A stretch of DNA of 64,000 bases from Pseudomonas frederiksbergensis (GCF_001952935.1 NZ_CP018320.1:1-64000), one strand, 5' to 3'. Positions 43,110 through 49,892 are shown, counted from the stretch's first letter. The notes: generated from the sequence alone by a model not told the origin. Numbers and translations: made by a program.

Positions 43110-43125
43110 CTGTTTGCATGTACAG
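43110..43125 (-). promoter_or_regulatory. LexA (SOS) box
   Basis: CTGTTTGCATGTACAG fits CTG-N10-CAG. It lies 14 bp upstream of the rulA start, the standard place for SOS control of rulAB. Confidence 0.85.
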
Positions 43126-43183
43126 TAATCCAGCCTTTACGCGACAGCCAGCGGGAAGTGATGGAAGGAACGACAACCTGCAG

Positions 43184-43295
43184 GCGTGCCCCCTTCGGGG
43201 GCGGCTCTCGTGAACCAAGCCTTGGCCAAAAGCGCGCCAGGTCTTGGCCCTTCGGGCTTCGATCCTCACGTCTCCGGCCTGCGCGCTCCGCTTGC
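43184..43295 (+). repeat. GC-rich direct repeat, copy 1
   Basis: Starts GCGTGCCCCCTTCGGGGGCG (a strong hairpin) and continues 112 bp. Copy 2 at 48094-48212 differs by about four substitutions and a 7-bp TTCGGCC duplication. It contains several inverted repeats (CCCCCTTCGGGGG; TTGGCCCTTCGGGC). No coding sense is seen. The block to 43679 has no supported gene. Confidence 0.85.
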
Positions 43296-43679
43296 CGGTC
43301 CTTCCGCATCACCAGGTAGGCTCATCATCATCGGAAGGTAGCGGATCGCCCCAATGGCCTATCCGCCGCCCGGCCTTGCCTACAAGGGGCTTTCGCGGCA
43401 TATCCTTGTCGCTTCGCGCCTGCGGTATTCCACGACCCCTTGCACGCGGCCAGGCTCTGGATAGTCCGGGCTTACCGCGACCTTCCGAAGCTGACGAGCA
43501 GACCCACCACCGGCAGCGCGCTCCAGTCCCAAGAGTTTTGATGCAGCCTGCGGCTGCTGCTTTGAAAAGCGTTTATTTCCCGCGCCCAACACTCGGCCTC
43601 TGAGCAGCCCGGCAGAGCGGCGTCGGCAAGACATTTTGAAAAAAAACCGCACAACGGCGGGTTTGAGTCAGCGCAACGT
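43296..43679. other. Region without a supported gene before the toxin-antitoxin pair
   Basis: About 380 bp with only short, compositionally odd frames. AAAAAACCGCACAACGGCGGGTTTGAG (43641-43667) includes the inverted repeat CCGC/GCGG, and may terminate the antitoxin transcript, which comes from the right. Confidence 0.35.
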
Positions 43680-43976
43680 TTACCCGTTGGCTAGGTCGAC
43701 GTGCTGTTTTGCTGTCATGTCCAGGCCTACCGCACGCATCACGCCGATCATGGTTTTCAATGTCGGATTGCCGTTTTTCAGATTGTAGAGGTGTGCGCGG
43801 GTGACGCCTGCCTCTTCTGCAATTGAGGTCATGCCTTTGGCGCGAGCTACCACGCTCAGCGCTTGCGCGATAAAGGAGGCATCCCCCGATTCGAAAGCAT
43901 CAGCCATAAAGATGGCGATAGATTCCGCGTCAGTGAGTAATTCCGCTGGATCGTATTCGTAAATTGGTTCTTTCAT
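43680..43976 (-). CDS. Antitoxin (HigA-like addiction-module antidote)
   Basis: A 98-aa helix-turn-helix antidote. DNA-binding core: LSVVARAKGMTSIAEEAG then VTRAHLYNLKNGNPTLKTMI. The start at 43976 (MKEPIYEYD) overlaps the toxin stop by 4 bp, the usual coupling. It neutralises the RelE-like toxin upstream and represses the operon. The order toxin-antitoxin is the HigBA type. Confidence 0.85.
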   Translation of the reverse strand: MKEPIYEYDPAELLTDAESIAIFMADAFESGDASFIAQALSVVARAKGMTSIAEEAGVTRAHLYNLKNGNPTLKTMIGVMRAVGLDMTAKQHVDLANG

Positions 43977-44275
43977 TCGTCTGCACTCCACTGGCTTGCC
44001 AGAGTTTTAGCGGTTTCTATATCCCGCGCCTGACTGCTTTTATCCCCACCGCAGAGCAATAGGACCAGCTGATCGCCGCGCTGCTGGAAATACACCCGGT
44101 AACCGGGGCCATGATGAATTCGCAACTCACTGACGCCTTGACCTACTGGCTGCACGTCACCGACCAACCCGTGGGCTACCCGCAGCACCCGCGCCGCGAT
44201 AATCAGTTTGGCCTTCTTGTCACGCAGTTTGCGTTCCCAAGTCATGTAAGTGGCGGTTTGGATAATCGTTTTCAT
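43973..44275 (-). CDS. RelE/ParE-family toxin (HigB-like)
   Basis: A 100-aa basic toxin of the RelE/HigB fold: AARVLRVAHGLVGDVQPVGQ then GVSELRIHHGPGYRVYFQQR, a strand order with conserved ELRIH and GYRVYF that is typical of the killer family, and VLLLCGGDKSSQARDI at the end. Members cut ribosome-bound mRNA. The Met at 44275 was chosen over an upstream in-frame Met on the family N-terminus. Likely keeps the plasmid in the population. Confidence 0.85.
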   Translation of the reverse strand: MKTIIQTATYMTWERKLRDKKAKLIIAARVLRVAHGLVGDVQPVGQGVSELRIHHGPGYRVYFQQRGDQLVLLLCGGDKSSQARDIETAKTLASQWSADE

Positions 44276-44323
44276 GGGTATAAGTGTATTATATATATGA
44301 CACATAGTCGAGCGGAATGGCCT

Positions 44324-44341
44324 ATTCTCGCATGCGAAAAA
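44324..44341 (+). promoter_or_regulatory. 18-bp palindrome, site 1 (imperfect)
   Basis: ATTCTCGCATGCGAAAAA differs at two positions from the perfect palindrome TTTCTCGCATGCGAGAAA found at 49376 and 59496. It lies between the toxin start (44275, leftward) and the promoter of the 44485 gene (rightward), where a repressor could control both. Confidence 0.65.
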
Positions 44342-44375
44342 GTAAATAAATAGTCATATTGGATGATACTTATAG

Positions 44376-44404
44376 TTTACTATGTTTGTGTTTGTTGAGA
44401 TAAT
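44376..44404 (+). promoter_or_regulatory. Promoter upstream of leader copy 1
   Basis: TTTACT (44376-44381) and GATAAT (44399-44404) with a 17-bp spacer. Predicted start near 44411, the first base of the repeated leader hairpin. The matching promoter upstream of the DUF932 gene has the same spacing. Confidence 0.6.
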
Positions 44405-44410
44405 TTCTCC

Positions 44411-44478
44411 GTCGAAGCAATCCTGCTTCGGCAGCTTGGAACCAGCGGCGGCAACCGCCCAGGCAAATCGCGAAGGAG
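44411..44478 (+). ncRNA. Repeated 5' leader, copy 1 (candidate cis-regulatory RNA)
   Basis: Two hairpins can be drawn. Stem 1 pairs GTCGAAGCA with TGCTTCGGC. Stem 2 pairs GCTTGG with CCAGGC and encloses GCGG-CAA-CCGC. The Shine-Dalgarno GAAGGAG follows directly. The copy at 45543 keeps both stems despite substitutions (U-G becoming U-A, U-G becoming C-G), which suggests selection on structure. Function unknown. Confidence 0.55.
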
Positions 44479-44484
44479 CTTTCA

Positions 44485-44889
44485 ATGAACACTCATACCC
44501 AGTTTCAAACCACCGCCCCGATCTTTCACAACTGGCTGACCACTGATGACTTCCTGGCTTTTGCCAAAGGTATTTCTAAGCCGATGACTTCCAATATCGA
44601 CGACATGAAAGCCAAGTTCGACGCGATCTTCTCTGACGCTTGCAAGCGTGGTTCGACGTACGAAACTGTCGTGCATAACTTCTTTTGCGCGGGTGTCGAG
44701 GCCGAGTTCGGCACAGACGAAACAGCCCCCGAGTTCGCGGAAGTTTTCGTGTATGCCCGCGAATATGGCTACATGAATGCAAGCGAAAATGCCGCACGCG
44801 AACAGGAGGACGCCGAGAACGGCTATTGCCAACACGGCCTTGATGAACAGACGTGCCCGTGCGGTTGCTTCGAAGGCGACGCATACTAA
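44485..44889 (+). CDS. Plasmid hypothetical protein, 134 aa
   Basis: Acidic 134-aa protein starting MNTHTQFQTTAPIFHNWLTT, with a Cys-rich end (YCQHGLDEQTCPCGCFEGD) that might bind a metal. No family recognised. Preceded by GAAGGAGC 6 bp before the ATG and by the repeated leader. It heads a group with ssb 51 bp later, so it is probably a plasmid establishment or anti-host-defence gene expressed early on entry; this role is inference from position only. Confidence 0.75.
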   Translation: MNTHTQFQTTAPIFHNWLTTDDFLAFAKGISKPMTSNIDDMKAKFDAIFSDACKRGSTYETVVHNFFCAGVEAEFGTDETAPEFAEVFVYAREYGYMNASENAAREQEDAENGYCQHGLDEQTCPCGCFEGDAY

Positions 44890-44939
44890 AACCACCCCGC
44901 CGCCCCTGTACGCCGGGGCATCTAAAAGGAGTTTCCATC

Positions 44940-45424
44940 ATGGCCCGTGGCGTAAACAAAGTGATTCTAATAGGGACTTGCGGTCAGGATCCCGAGGTTC
45001 GTTACCTTCCCAACGGTAACGCCGTGACCAATTTGAGCTTGGCCACCAGTGAGCAATGGACAGATAAGCAAACCGGGCAGAAGGTCGAAAAAACCGAGCG
45101 GCACCGGGTATCCCTGTTCGGCAAGGTGGCCGAGATTGCCGGCGAGTATCTGCGCAAAGGTTCACAGGTCTACATCGAAGGCAAGCTGCAAACCCGCGAA
45201 TGGGAGAAGGACGGTATCAAGCGTTACACGACAGAAATTGTCGTAGACATGCAAGGCACCATGCAGCTGCTGGGGGTAGACCGCAGAACCAGGACGGCAC
45301 CAACCAGGCGCAGCAACAGCGGCGACCACAACAACCGGCCCCGCAACCGCAGCCCGCATATGACCCCATGGATGACGACATTCCCTTCATGGACCCCTAT
45401 CGTTTTTCTTGCCTGCTGCAGTAG
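44940..45424 (+). CDS. ssb: Single-stranded DNA-binding protein with internal frameshift
   Basis: The OB-fold is intact: MARGVNKVILIGTCGQDPEV, NLSLATSEQWTDKQTG, RHRVSLFGKVAEIAGEYLRK. After MQLLGV the frame turns into Arg-rich nonsense ending at 45446, while the next frame reads GGRPQNQDGTNQAQQQ and ends YDPMDDDIPFMDPYRF, the acidic SSB tip that recruits partner proteins. The shift is at a run of five G (45272-45276). Either one G is missing, or ribosomes slip there. SSB protects single strands during transfer and replication. AAAGGAG precedes the start. Confidence 0.85.
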
Positions 45425-45446
45425 ACGTGACGGTCTGTGCAACTAG

Positions 45447-45472
45447 AGCCCGGCCCAGCGCCGGGCTTTTTT
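45447..45472 (+). terminator. Rho-independent terminator after ssb
   Basis: AGCCCGGC, a CCAGC loop, GCCGGGCT and then TTTTT. A textbook hairpin 22 bp after the ssb stop. Confidence 0.9.
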
Positions 45473-45507
45473 ACAGACAAAATAGTACAATTAGATTATA
45501 CCTTTAG

Positions 45508-45536
45508 TTGACTTGGTAACGATCTTTTGCGATAAT
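45508..45536 (+). promoter_or_regulatory. Promoter of the DUF932 gene
   Basis: TTGACT (45508-45513), a 17-bp spacer and GATAAT (45531-45536). Predicted start near 45543. The -10 box is part of the 80-bp repeat shared with 44399-44478. Confidence 0.7.
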
Positions 45537-45542
45537 TTCTAT

Positions 45543-45610
45543 GTCGAAGCAATACCGCTAAGACAGCCTGGAACCAGCGGCGGCAACCGCCCAGGCACAT
45601 CGCGAAGGAG
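45543..45610 (+). ncRNA. Repeated 5' leader, copy 2 (candidate cis-regulatory RNA)
   Basis: Stem 1 pairs GTCGAAGC with GCTAAGAC (two mismatches), stem 2 pairs GCCTGG with CCAGGC around GCGG-CAA-CCGC. The full 80-bp repeat (45531-45610) matches 44399-44478 at 71 positions with no gap and ends in the same GAAGGAG. Confidence 0.55.
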
Positions 45611-45618
45611 ATTCAAAA

Positions 45619-46446
45619 ATGCGTCTATCCAGCAGCTTCCGCAACCCTTGCATGGTTCGCAGCAACACCCCTTTGACTAACGACGAAATCGCGCGTGTCG
45701 CGCCGTCCATCTTTGCCGTCGAAGCGCACGACAGCCGCTCCGATCGCTACCGCTACATCCCAACCGTCGACGTGCTTACCGCGCTGCGCGCAGAAGGGTT
45801 CGAACCCTTCATGGCTTGCCAAACCCGCGTGCGTAACTCCGACAAGATCCAGCACACCAAACACATGATCCGCCTGCGCCATGCGTCCAACATCATGGAC
45901 AAGGAAGCCAACGAAATCATCCTGCTCAACAGCCACGATGGCACCAGCAGTTATCAAATGATGGGCGGGTGCTTCCGCTTTGTGTGCGCCAACGGCCTTG
46001 TCCTGGGCGAAGCCGCGATGGATCAGAAAGTCCGTCACAGCGGTCGACAAGACGTAATCGGCGAAGTCATCGAGGGGGCATATGAGGTGCTGGACCAATT
46101 CGCACTGATCGAGGATCAGCGCGAAACCATGAAGCAAATCCAGATTCGCCCCGAGCTGCAACACGCTTTCGCCGAAGCTGCATTAGCGTACCGCTACGAC
46201 CCAGCCGAAGGCCCGGCGCCTGTGACAGCTTCACAGCTGCTCATGCCTCGCCGCCGTGAAGATCGCACCGATGATCTCTGGACCACATTCAACCGCGTAC
46301 AGGAAAACTCCATCAAGGGAGGGCTTACAGGTCGCAACAAGCAAGGTCGCCGCACCAGTACCCGCGCCGTCACCGGCATTGACCAGGACGTGAAGCTAAA
46401 TCGCGCCCTTTGGGTTCTGGCTCAGCACATTCGCGAAGCCGCCTAA
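45619..46446 (+). CDS. DUF932 family plasmid protein
   Basis: A 275-aa DUF932 protein, a phage/plasmid family related to phage Mom-type LGT regulators but with no settled function. Family blocks: VLTALRAEGFEPFMACQTRV, KHMIRLRHASNIMDKEANEI and GGCFRFVCANGLVLGEA. The basic C-terminus RNKQGRRTSTRAVTGI may bind nucleic acid. The ATG at 45619 has GAAGGAG 9 bp upstream, belonging to the repeated leader. A hairpin (AGGCCGGGCG with CGCCCGGCCT, 46453-46478) follows the stop. Confidence 0.85.
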   Translation: MRLSSSFRNPCMVRSNTPLTNDEIARVAPSIFAVEAHDSRSDRYRYIPTVDVLTALRAEGFEPFMACQTRVRNSDKIQHTKHMIRLRHASNIMDKEANEIILLNSHDGTSSYQMMGGCFRFVCANGLVLGEAAMDQKVRHSGRQDVIGEVIEGAYEVLDQFALIEDQRETMKQIQIRPELQHAFAEAALAYRYDPAEGPAPVTASQLLMPRRREDRTDDLWTTFNRVQENSIKGGLTGRNKQGRRTSTRAVTGIDQDVKLNRALWVLAQHIREAA

Positions 46447-46500
46447 CAAGTTCAGGCCGGGCGCTACACGCCCGGCCTACCTCGCAAGGAGATAGCCGCC

Positions 46501-46923
46501 ATGCCGAAAGTTTTCTTTGTACCAGGTCAAACCACAATCATTGATTACGCCCGCGAGATTGGCCCCAACATGTGGGCCGCTCGCTGCAGCTGGCTAATGT
46601 TGCCGGAGATTCGCGTGCGTCACCCCGGCGCAGTGCTGGACGATCAAACCGCTTTCCTGCAGGCGCAGGAATCGGCCAACGGCACCAAGCCTGCGCGCAT
46701 CACTGAGGCGCGCTTTGATTTTGCGGTCAGTCATGGCCAGGTGTTGGACTACTTCGCCGATGACACCGGCGATTCATTCATACTGCAGGCCCCCGAGGTC
46801 GGCGATTTGGTGCGCGTGTATGCCCGTTGTTTCGGTCATTGCTGGTCGTTCCTGTGTCTGTCGATCATCACCCATAGCGAGATCCGTTCCCGGATCTGCA
46901 CAGCGGTGGCCACGAATCATTGA
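46501..46923 (+). CDS. Plasmid hypothetical protein, 140 aa
   Basis: Begins MPKVFFVPGQTTIIDYAREI with CAAGGAGATAGCC upstream. The C-terminal half has aromatic, Cys-containing sequence (YARCFGHCWSFLCLSIITH). I do not recognise a domain. It is second in a run of tightly spaced + strand genes (46501-48071) that includes the KorA-like regulator and is probably one transcript. Confidence 0.7.
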   Translation: MPKVFFVPGQTTIIDYAREIGPNMWAARCSWLMLPEIRVRHPGAVLDDQTAFLQAQESANGTKPARITEARFDFAVSHGQVLDYFADDTGDSFILQAPEVGDLVRVYARCFGHCWSFLCLSIITHSEIRSRICTAVATNH

Positions 46924-46946
46924 CCACTGAAAAACGGAGTTACTAC

Positions 46947-47276
46947 ATGCAGTCGATTTACACCGCCGAGGACTGGAAAAGAATATCGCCGGTATTCGCC
47001 TCGCGTCGCTTGGCGGTCTCTACGGTAGAGATCGCCAAGGCCATCTTGGTAGATGGCCAGCGACCGCAAGACGTGGCCAACGCTAGGGACATGTCTAAAC
47101 AGACCGTTCACGCAGCAGTAAAGCGAGTTCGGGCAATCCTAGACGAGCACGGGGCCAGTGAGCTGGTGCCCGTTATGGTCTGGTTACCGCCCGAGCTGGC
47201 CGCGCAAGTCATGGAGATGGCCAAGCCCTACATGGATGCCAAACCGGCAACGAAAAAGGGAGGCAAGGATGCGTAA
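46947..47276 (+). CDS. KorA/TrfB-like transcriptional regulator
   Basis: A 109-aa HTH protein of the TrfB-related family: VEIAKAILVDGQRPQDVANA followed by RDMSKQTVHAAVKRVRAIL as the recognition helix, as in KorA-type repressors that coordinate plasmid replication, partition and transfer genes. The start at 46947 has CGGAG upstream; the alternative TTG at 46920 overlaps the previous stop. The stop overlaps the next gene's ATG by 8 bp. It is a candidate to bind one of the palindromes listed here; no binding is shown. Confidence 0.75.
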   Translation: MQSIYTAEDWKRISPVFASRRLAVSTVEIAKAILVDGQRPQDVANARDMSKQTVHAAVKRVRAILDEHGASELVPVMVWLPPELAAQVMEMAKPYMDAKPATKKGGKDA

Positions 47277-47541
47277 GACCGATTTTAAATCATGGCTCAA
47301 AAACAACGGCATGGCCCTGCCGGTGCTGTTTGAAGATGACCCGGTGGCGTACACGTTCGCGCCTCAAACTGTGACCCTCACGCCTGAGTTGCTGCACCAG
47401 CTCGACCGCGTGCGCCTGTTGCAAGACGCCGCCGATGATCACAACTGCCCGGATCGGCAAGCGTTGGAAAGCGAGATTGAACAGGCTCACCGCTTTGTAA
47501 GCTGGACGCTGCAAGGCATCGTTTATCCCGAATCAAAATGA
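47269..47541 (+). CDS. Plasmid hypothetical protein, 90 aa
   Basis: Begins MRKTDFKSWLKNNGMALPVL, overlapping the end of the KorA-like gene by 8 bp, with GGGAGGCAAG as the ribosome-binding site. Acidic and helical in prediction (QLDRVRLLQDAADDHNCPDR). No domain recognised. Coupled translation suggests a role linked to the regulator. Confidence 0.65.
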   Translation: MRKTDFKSWLKNNGMALPVLFEDDPVAYTFAPQTVTLTPELLHQLDRVRLLQDAADDHNCPDRQALESEIEQAHRFVSWTLQGIVYPESK

Positions 47542-47554
47542 ATGGAACTCACCA

Positions 47555-47761
47555 ATGAAAACCGCCACATCACGACGCCATAAAATCCTATTCGTTGGGT
47601 TGGCCATCTTTTTGGTAGCCGGATGGATTCAACAAAAATACGCCAAGGACCGCGCCCAAGCTGACTATGAAAGTCACTGCGCGGAGATTGCGAAAAACCC
47701 GGCCCGGATGCCATGCGTTACCCCAACGTCGCCTAATATTCCATTGCCAGCCCAGGGTTAG
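47555..47761 (+). CDS. Small membrane or exported protein, 68 aa
   Basis: MKTATSRRHKILFVGLAIFL gives a basic start and one hydrophobic helix (ILFVGLAIFLVAGWI). The C-terminal part has two Cys (HCAEIAKNPARMPCVTP) that could form a disulphide outside. An entry-exclusion-like or lipoprotein role is possible but unproven. Follows the previous gene by 13 bp. Confidence 0.6.
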   Translation: MKTATSRRHKILFVGLAIFLVAGWIQQKYAKDRAQADYESHCAEIAKNPARMPCVTPTSPNIPLPAQG

Positions 47762-47807
47762 AATGCTCGTTGCGTAACATCAACTGATTCCAAAAATGAG
47801 GTGCCGC

Positions 47808-48071
47808 ATGCAACACCAAATTGCTGACCTTCGACAGATCGCCCAGGTATGGCGTAAAAATAACCAAGAACAGTCTGGTGGGATCGTGTGTATTTGGGAG
47901 CAGTCTGCCTACTGCTGGAAAAATGAACTGCGCGACCCTGACCATGAAAGACCAGGTGTGTACGCGGTTTTAGAAGATGGCCAAGTGTTCATTGCCGAAG
48001 GTGGTGATTATTCAAACGGTGCCAAACAGTGGGCGGCGATTGCCCCCGCTGCAAACAAGAATCCAGCCTAG
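47808..48071 (+). CDS. Plasmid hypothetical protein, 87 aa
   Basis: Begins MQHQIADLRQIAQVWRKNNQ with GAGGTGCCGC before the ATG. Features: IVCIWEQSAYCWKNELRDPD and GVYAVLEDGQVFIAEGGDYS. Soluble, unrecognised. Last gene of the run; the GC-rich direct repeat begins 23 bp after its stop, and its first hairpin (CCCCCTTCGGGGG) could end the transcript. Confidence 0.6.
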   Translation: MQHQIADLRQIAQVWRKNNQEQSGGIVCIWEQSAYCWKNELRDPDHERPGVYAVLEDGQVFIAEGGDYSNGAKQWAAIAPAANKNPA

Positions 48072-48093
48072 ATCTACCCCCTAATTTCCCTGT

Positions 48094-48212
48094 GCGTGCC
48101 CCCTTCGGGGGCGGCTGTCGTGAACCAAGCCCTGGCCAAAAGCGCGCCAGGTCTTGGCCCTTCGGGCTTCCATCCTCACGCCTCCGGCCTTCGGCCTGCG
48201 CGCTCCGCTTGC
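48094..48212 (+). repeat. GC-rich direct repeat, copy 2
   Basis: Same block as 43184-43295 with a 7-bp TTCGGCC duplication inside. In both places it lies downstream of, or between, transcription units. From 48213 to 48580 no gene is supported. Confidence 0.85.
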
Positions 48213-48580
48213 TTTGTAACGGCACAGGGTTTTACCTTGGCCGACCTCCCGGTCGGATTTAAAACCTTCCGGCCTGGCGGCCGGACGCTGCAGCAACTCA
48301 CGTTCAAGATCTTTGCACGGCTCAGGAAATCGTCCTGCAGTTGCCCACCGCCCGGGCAAACAGCACGTCCAGCCCGTGGACAACTGCTCCGCTCGCTCTG
48401 GCCTTTGTTGGGCCTCGCTCGCTGGACGATTTTTCGTGCGTGAGCTCCTGCAGCGAAAAAGCAGCCTTCGGCGACCAAGAGCTGCGCCCTTGGATCCGCA
48501 GCTCATACGTCGCCTGACCGGCAGCGGCCAGCCGCAATCAACTGACGTTCATCCTGAAACGTCAGACATTTGCGACCGGC
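48213..48580. other. Region without a supported gene
   Basis: About 370 bp, GC-rich, with several imperfect inverted repeats (for example GGCCTGGCGGCC near 48271) but no plausible gene. Copy 2 of the GC-rich direct repeat ends at its left side. Confidence 0.35.
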
Positions 48581-49366
48581 TCAACTGGGTGATGGATCTG
48601 CTGGGACTTCCACCAGTTCTTTTGAATCCACGAACGGCACATTGCAGTCGACGCATTGCACGCGACCGCTCAAACCTGGCTTACCCCACAAATTCAAATG
48701 GCAGCTCGGGCATGTGTATTTGCGCTTGTTCTTCGGATCCTCGGGGTTTGTGGCAGGAGTCAGCAACCCCGCCGAAGTTAGCGCCAGTATGTCTATCGTC
48801 GGATCAGCCACAGGCTGTTCGACGGGTTTTCCATCAGGCCCGTAAAGCTGGGTCGCTGACATGGCCACCCGTTGGGTAACCACGTCAATCCAAGAAAGCA
48901 TGCCGCCCTGTTCAATCAGTTCCTGGCATGCAACAGCGAATGGCCCACCATCAATGATGTAGTGCGTCATCTGCTGGCCGCATTGCTTACCACCTGGCTC
49001 ACCTGTATCGGACGGCATCAGTCCGATGGACTTCATTTTGTTGGCCCACTCGCGGTTGTGGTAGCCGCTTCGTGATCGCGTGCCGAAGTGGTCTTGCCAC
49101 TGATGAACCTGTTCATGTGCAAGCGTGGAAAGCGTCTGATCGATCCGACGATGCGCGAAGTACGCACAGTTGAGCGCAATCTCATCGCTTTTTCCCGCGC
49201 CGTTCCGGCGCAGGAAACGCGACGGCGAGAAATACCCAAACGTATTGGCTTTTCGCTGCAGGGTGAAAATGCAGCCGGGCAGCTGCCCGCCAAACAACTT
49301 TTCATTGAACCAGTCATAGGCCCCTTCAATTTCTTCGTAAAGCTGCTGACTTGGTGTAGCGGACAT
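48581..49366 (-). CDS. SprT-like zinc metalloprotease
   Basis: A 261-aa SprT-like protein. The zinc site is LSTLAHEQVHQWQDHFG (HExxH) with a further His in GYHNREWANKM; upstream is YDWFNEKLFGGQLPGCIFTL, typical of the family. The C-terminal part has a Cys4-like knuckle (YTCPSCHLNLW with VQCVDCNVPF). Eukaryotic SPRTN cuts DNA-protein crosslinks; here a role on covalent protein-DNA intermediates or a host target is possible. An 18-bp palindrome abuts its ribosome-binding site, so it is under tight control. Confidence 0.85.
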   Translation of the reverse strand: MSATPSQQLYEEIEGAYDWFNEKLFGGQLPGCIFTLQRKANTFGYFSPSRFLRRNGAGKSDEIALNCAYFAHRRIDQTLSTLAHEQVHQWQDHFGTRSRSGYHNREWANKMKSIGLMPSDTGEPGGKQCGQQMTHYIIDGGPFAVACQELIEQGGMLSWIDVVTQRVAMSATQLYGPDGKPVEQPVADPTIDILALTSAGLLTPATNPEDPKNKRKYTCPSCHLNLWGKPGLSGRVQCVDCNVPFVDSKELVEVPADPSPS

Positions 49367-49375
49367 AAGGACTCC

Positions 49376-49393
49376 TTTCTCGCATGCGAGAAA
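49376..49393 (-). promoter_or_regulatory. 18-bp palindrome, site 2 (perfect)
   Basis: TTTCTCGCATGCGAGAAA ends directly at the GGAG ribosome-binding site of the SprT-like gene, 10 bp before its ATG. The same element and the same spacing to the ribosome-binding site occur at 59496. Confidence 0.8.
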
Positions 49394-49446
49394 AACCCCA
49401 AAGCCTGATTACCAGCGGCGGGGCGGGTGTAATTCGTAGGAAAGCA

Positions 49447-49472
49447 TATCCTGTATCGTACGATACAGGATA
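49447..49472. promoter_or_regulatory. 26-bp perfect palindrome
   Basis: A perfect palindrome with core TGTATCGTACGATACA and arms TATCC/GGATA. It lies between the stbABC terminator and the SprT-like gene, where it could be an operator of the latter. The 16-bp core recurs at 50750-50765 inside stbA. Confidence 0.8.
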
Positions 49473-49478
49473 CACCCC

Positions 49479-49499
49479 AAAAAAAGGGGGCGTGCCCCT
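49479..49499 (-). terminator. Terminator of the stbABC-like operon
   Basis: On the - strand GGGGCACGCCCCC is followed by seven T, 4 bp after the stbC stop. Confidence 0.8.
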
Positions 49500-49502
49500 C
49501 GA

Positions 49503-49889
49503 TCAACCGAACAGCCTGAGCTGCTGGCCTACAACCATGAGAAGTGCGCCGATAACCACACCGGCGCCGATGAGCATTGCGCAAAATCCTACGGCGCGGC
49601 GCTGCGCTTGCGCCGTGATCAGATTGGCCGAACTCCGGTTAATCTCGTTACCAATCCTTGCGACCGCTTCGCGTCCGGCAAGGATCAGGGCATTGCGCTC
49701 CTTTTCCATCATGGATTCGAAGTTCATCTGCGACTGGAGCAGAGCCTTACCCGAGCCATCGCGCACCGCCTCGGAGATCTTCGCCGCCAACTCGCCGTCT
49801 ACCTGTTCCAGGCGACGGACGAGCGCGTCGAAATCTTCCATCATCTGCCCGACCATCGCTTCACGCGCTGTCGTAGCGTCCTTGGCCAT
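49503..49889 (-). CDS. stbC: StbC-like membrane-anchored coiled-coil protein
   Basis: A 128-aa protein with a long charged helical region (MMEDFDALVRRLEQVDGELA, MEKERNALILAGREAVARIG) and one C-terminal membrane helix (AVGFCAMLIGAGVVIGALLM). It is third in the stbA-stbB-stbC order of R388, where StbC has no clear phenotype. Gap to stbB is 3 bp. Assignment is by operon position and topology, not by close sequence. Confidence 0.65.
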   Translation of the reverse strand: MAKDATTAREAMVGQMMEDFDALVRRLEQVDGELAAKISEAVRDGSGKALLQSQMNFESMMEKERNALILAGREAVARIGNEINRSSANLITAQAQRRAVGFCAMLIGAGVVIGALLMVVGQQLRLFG

Positions 49890-49892
49890 CGC

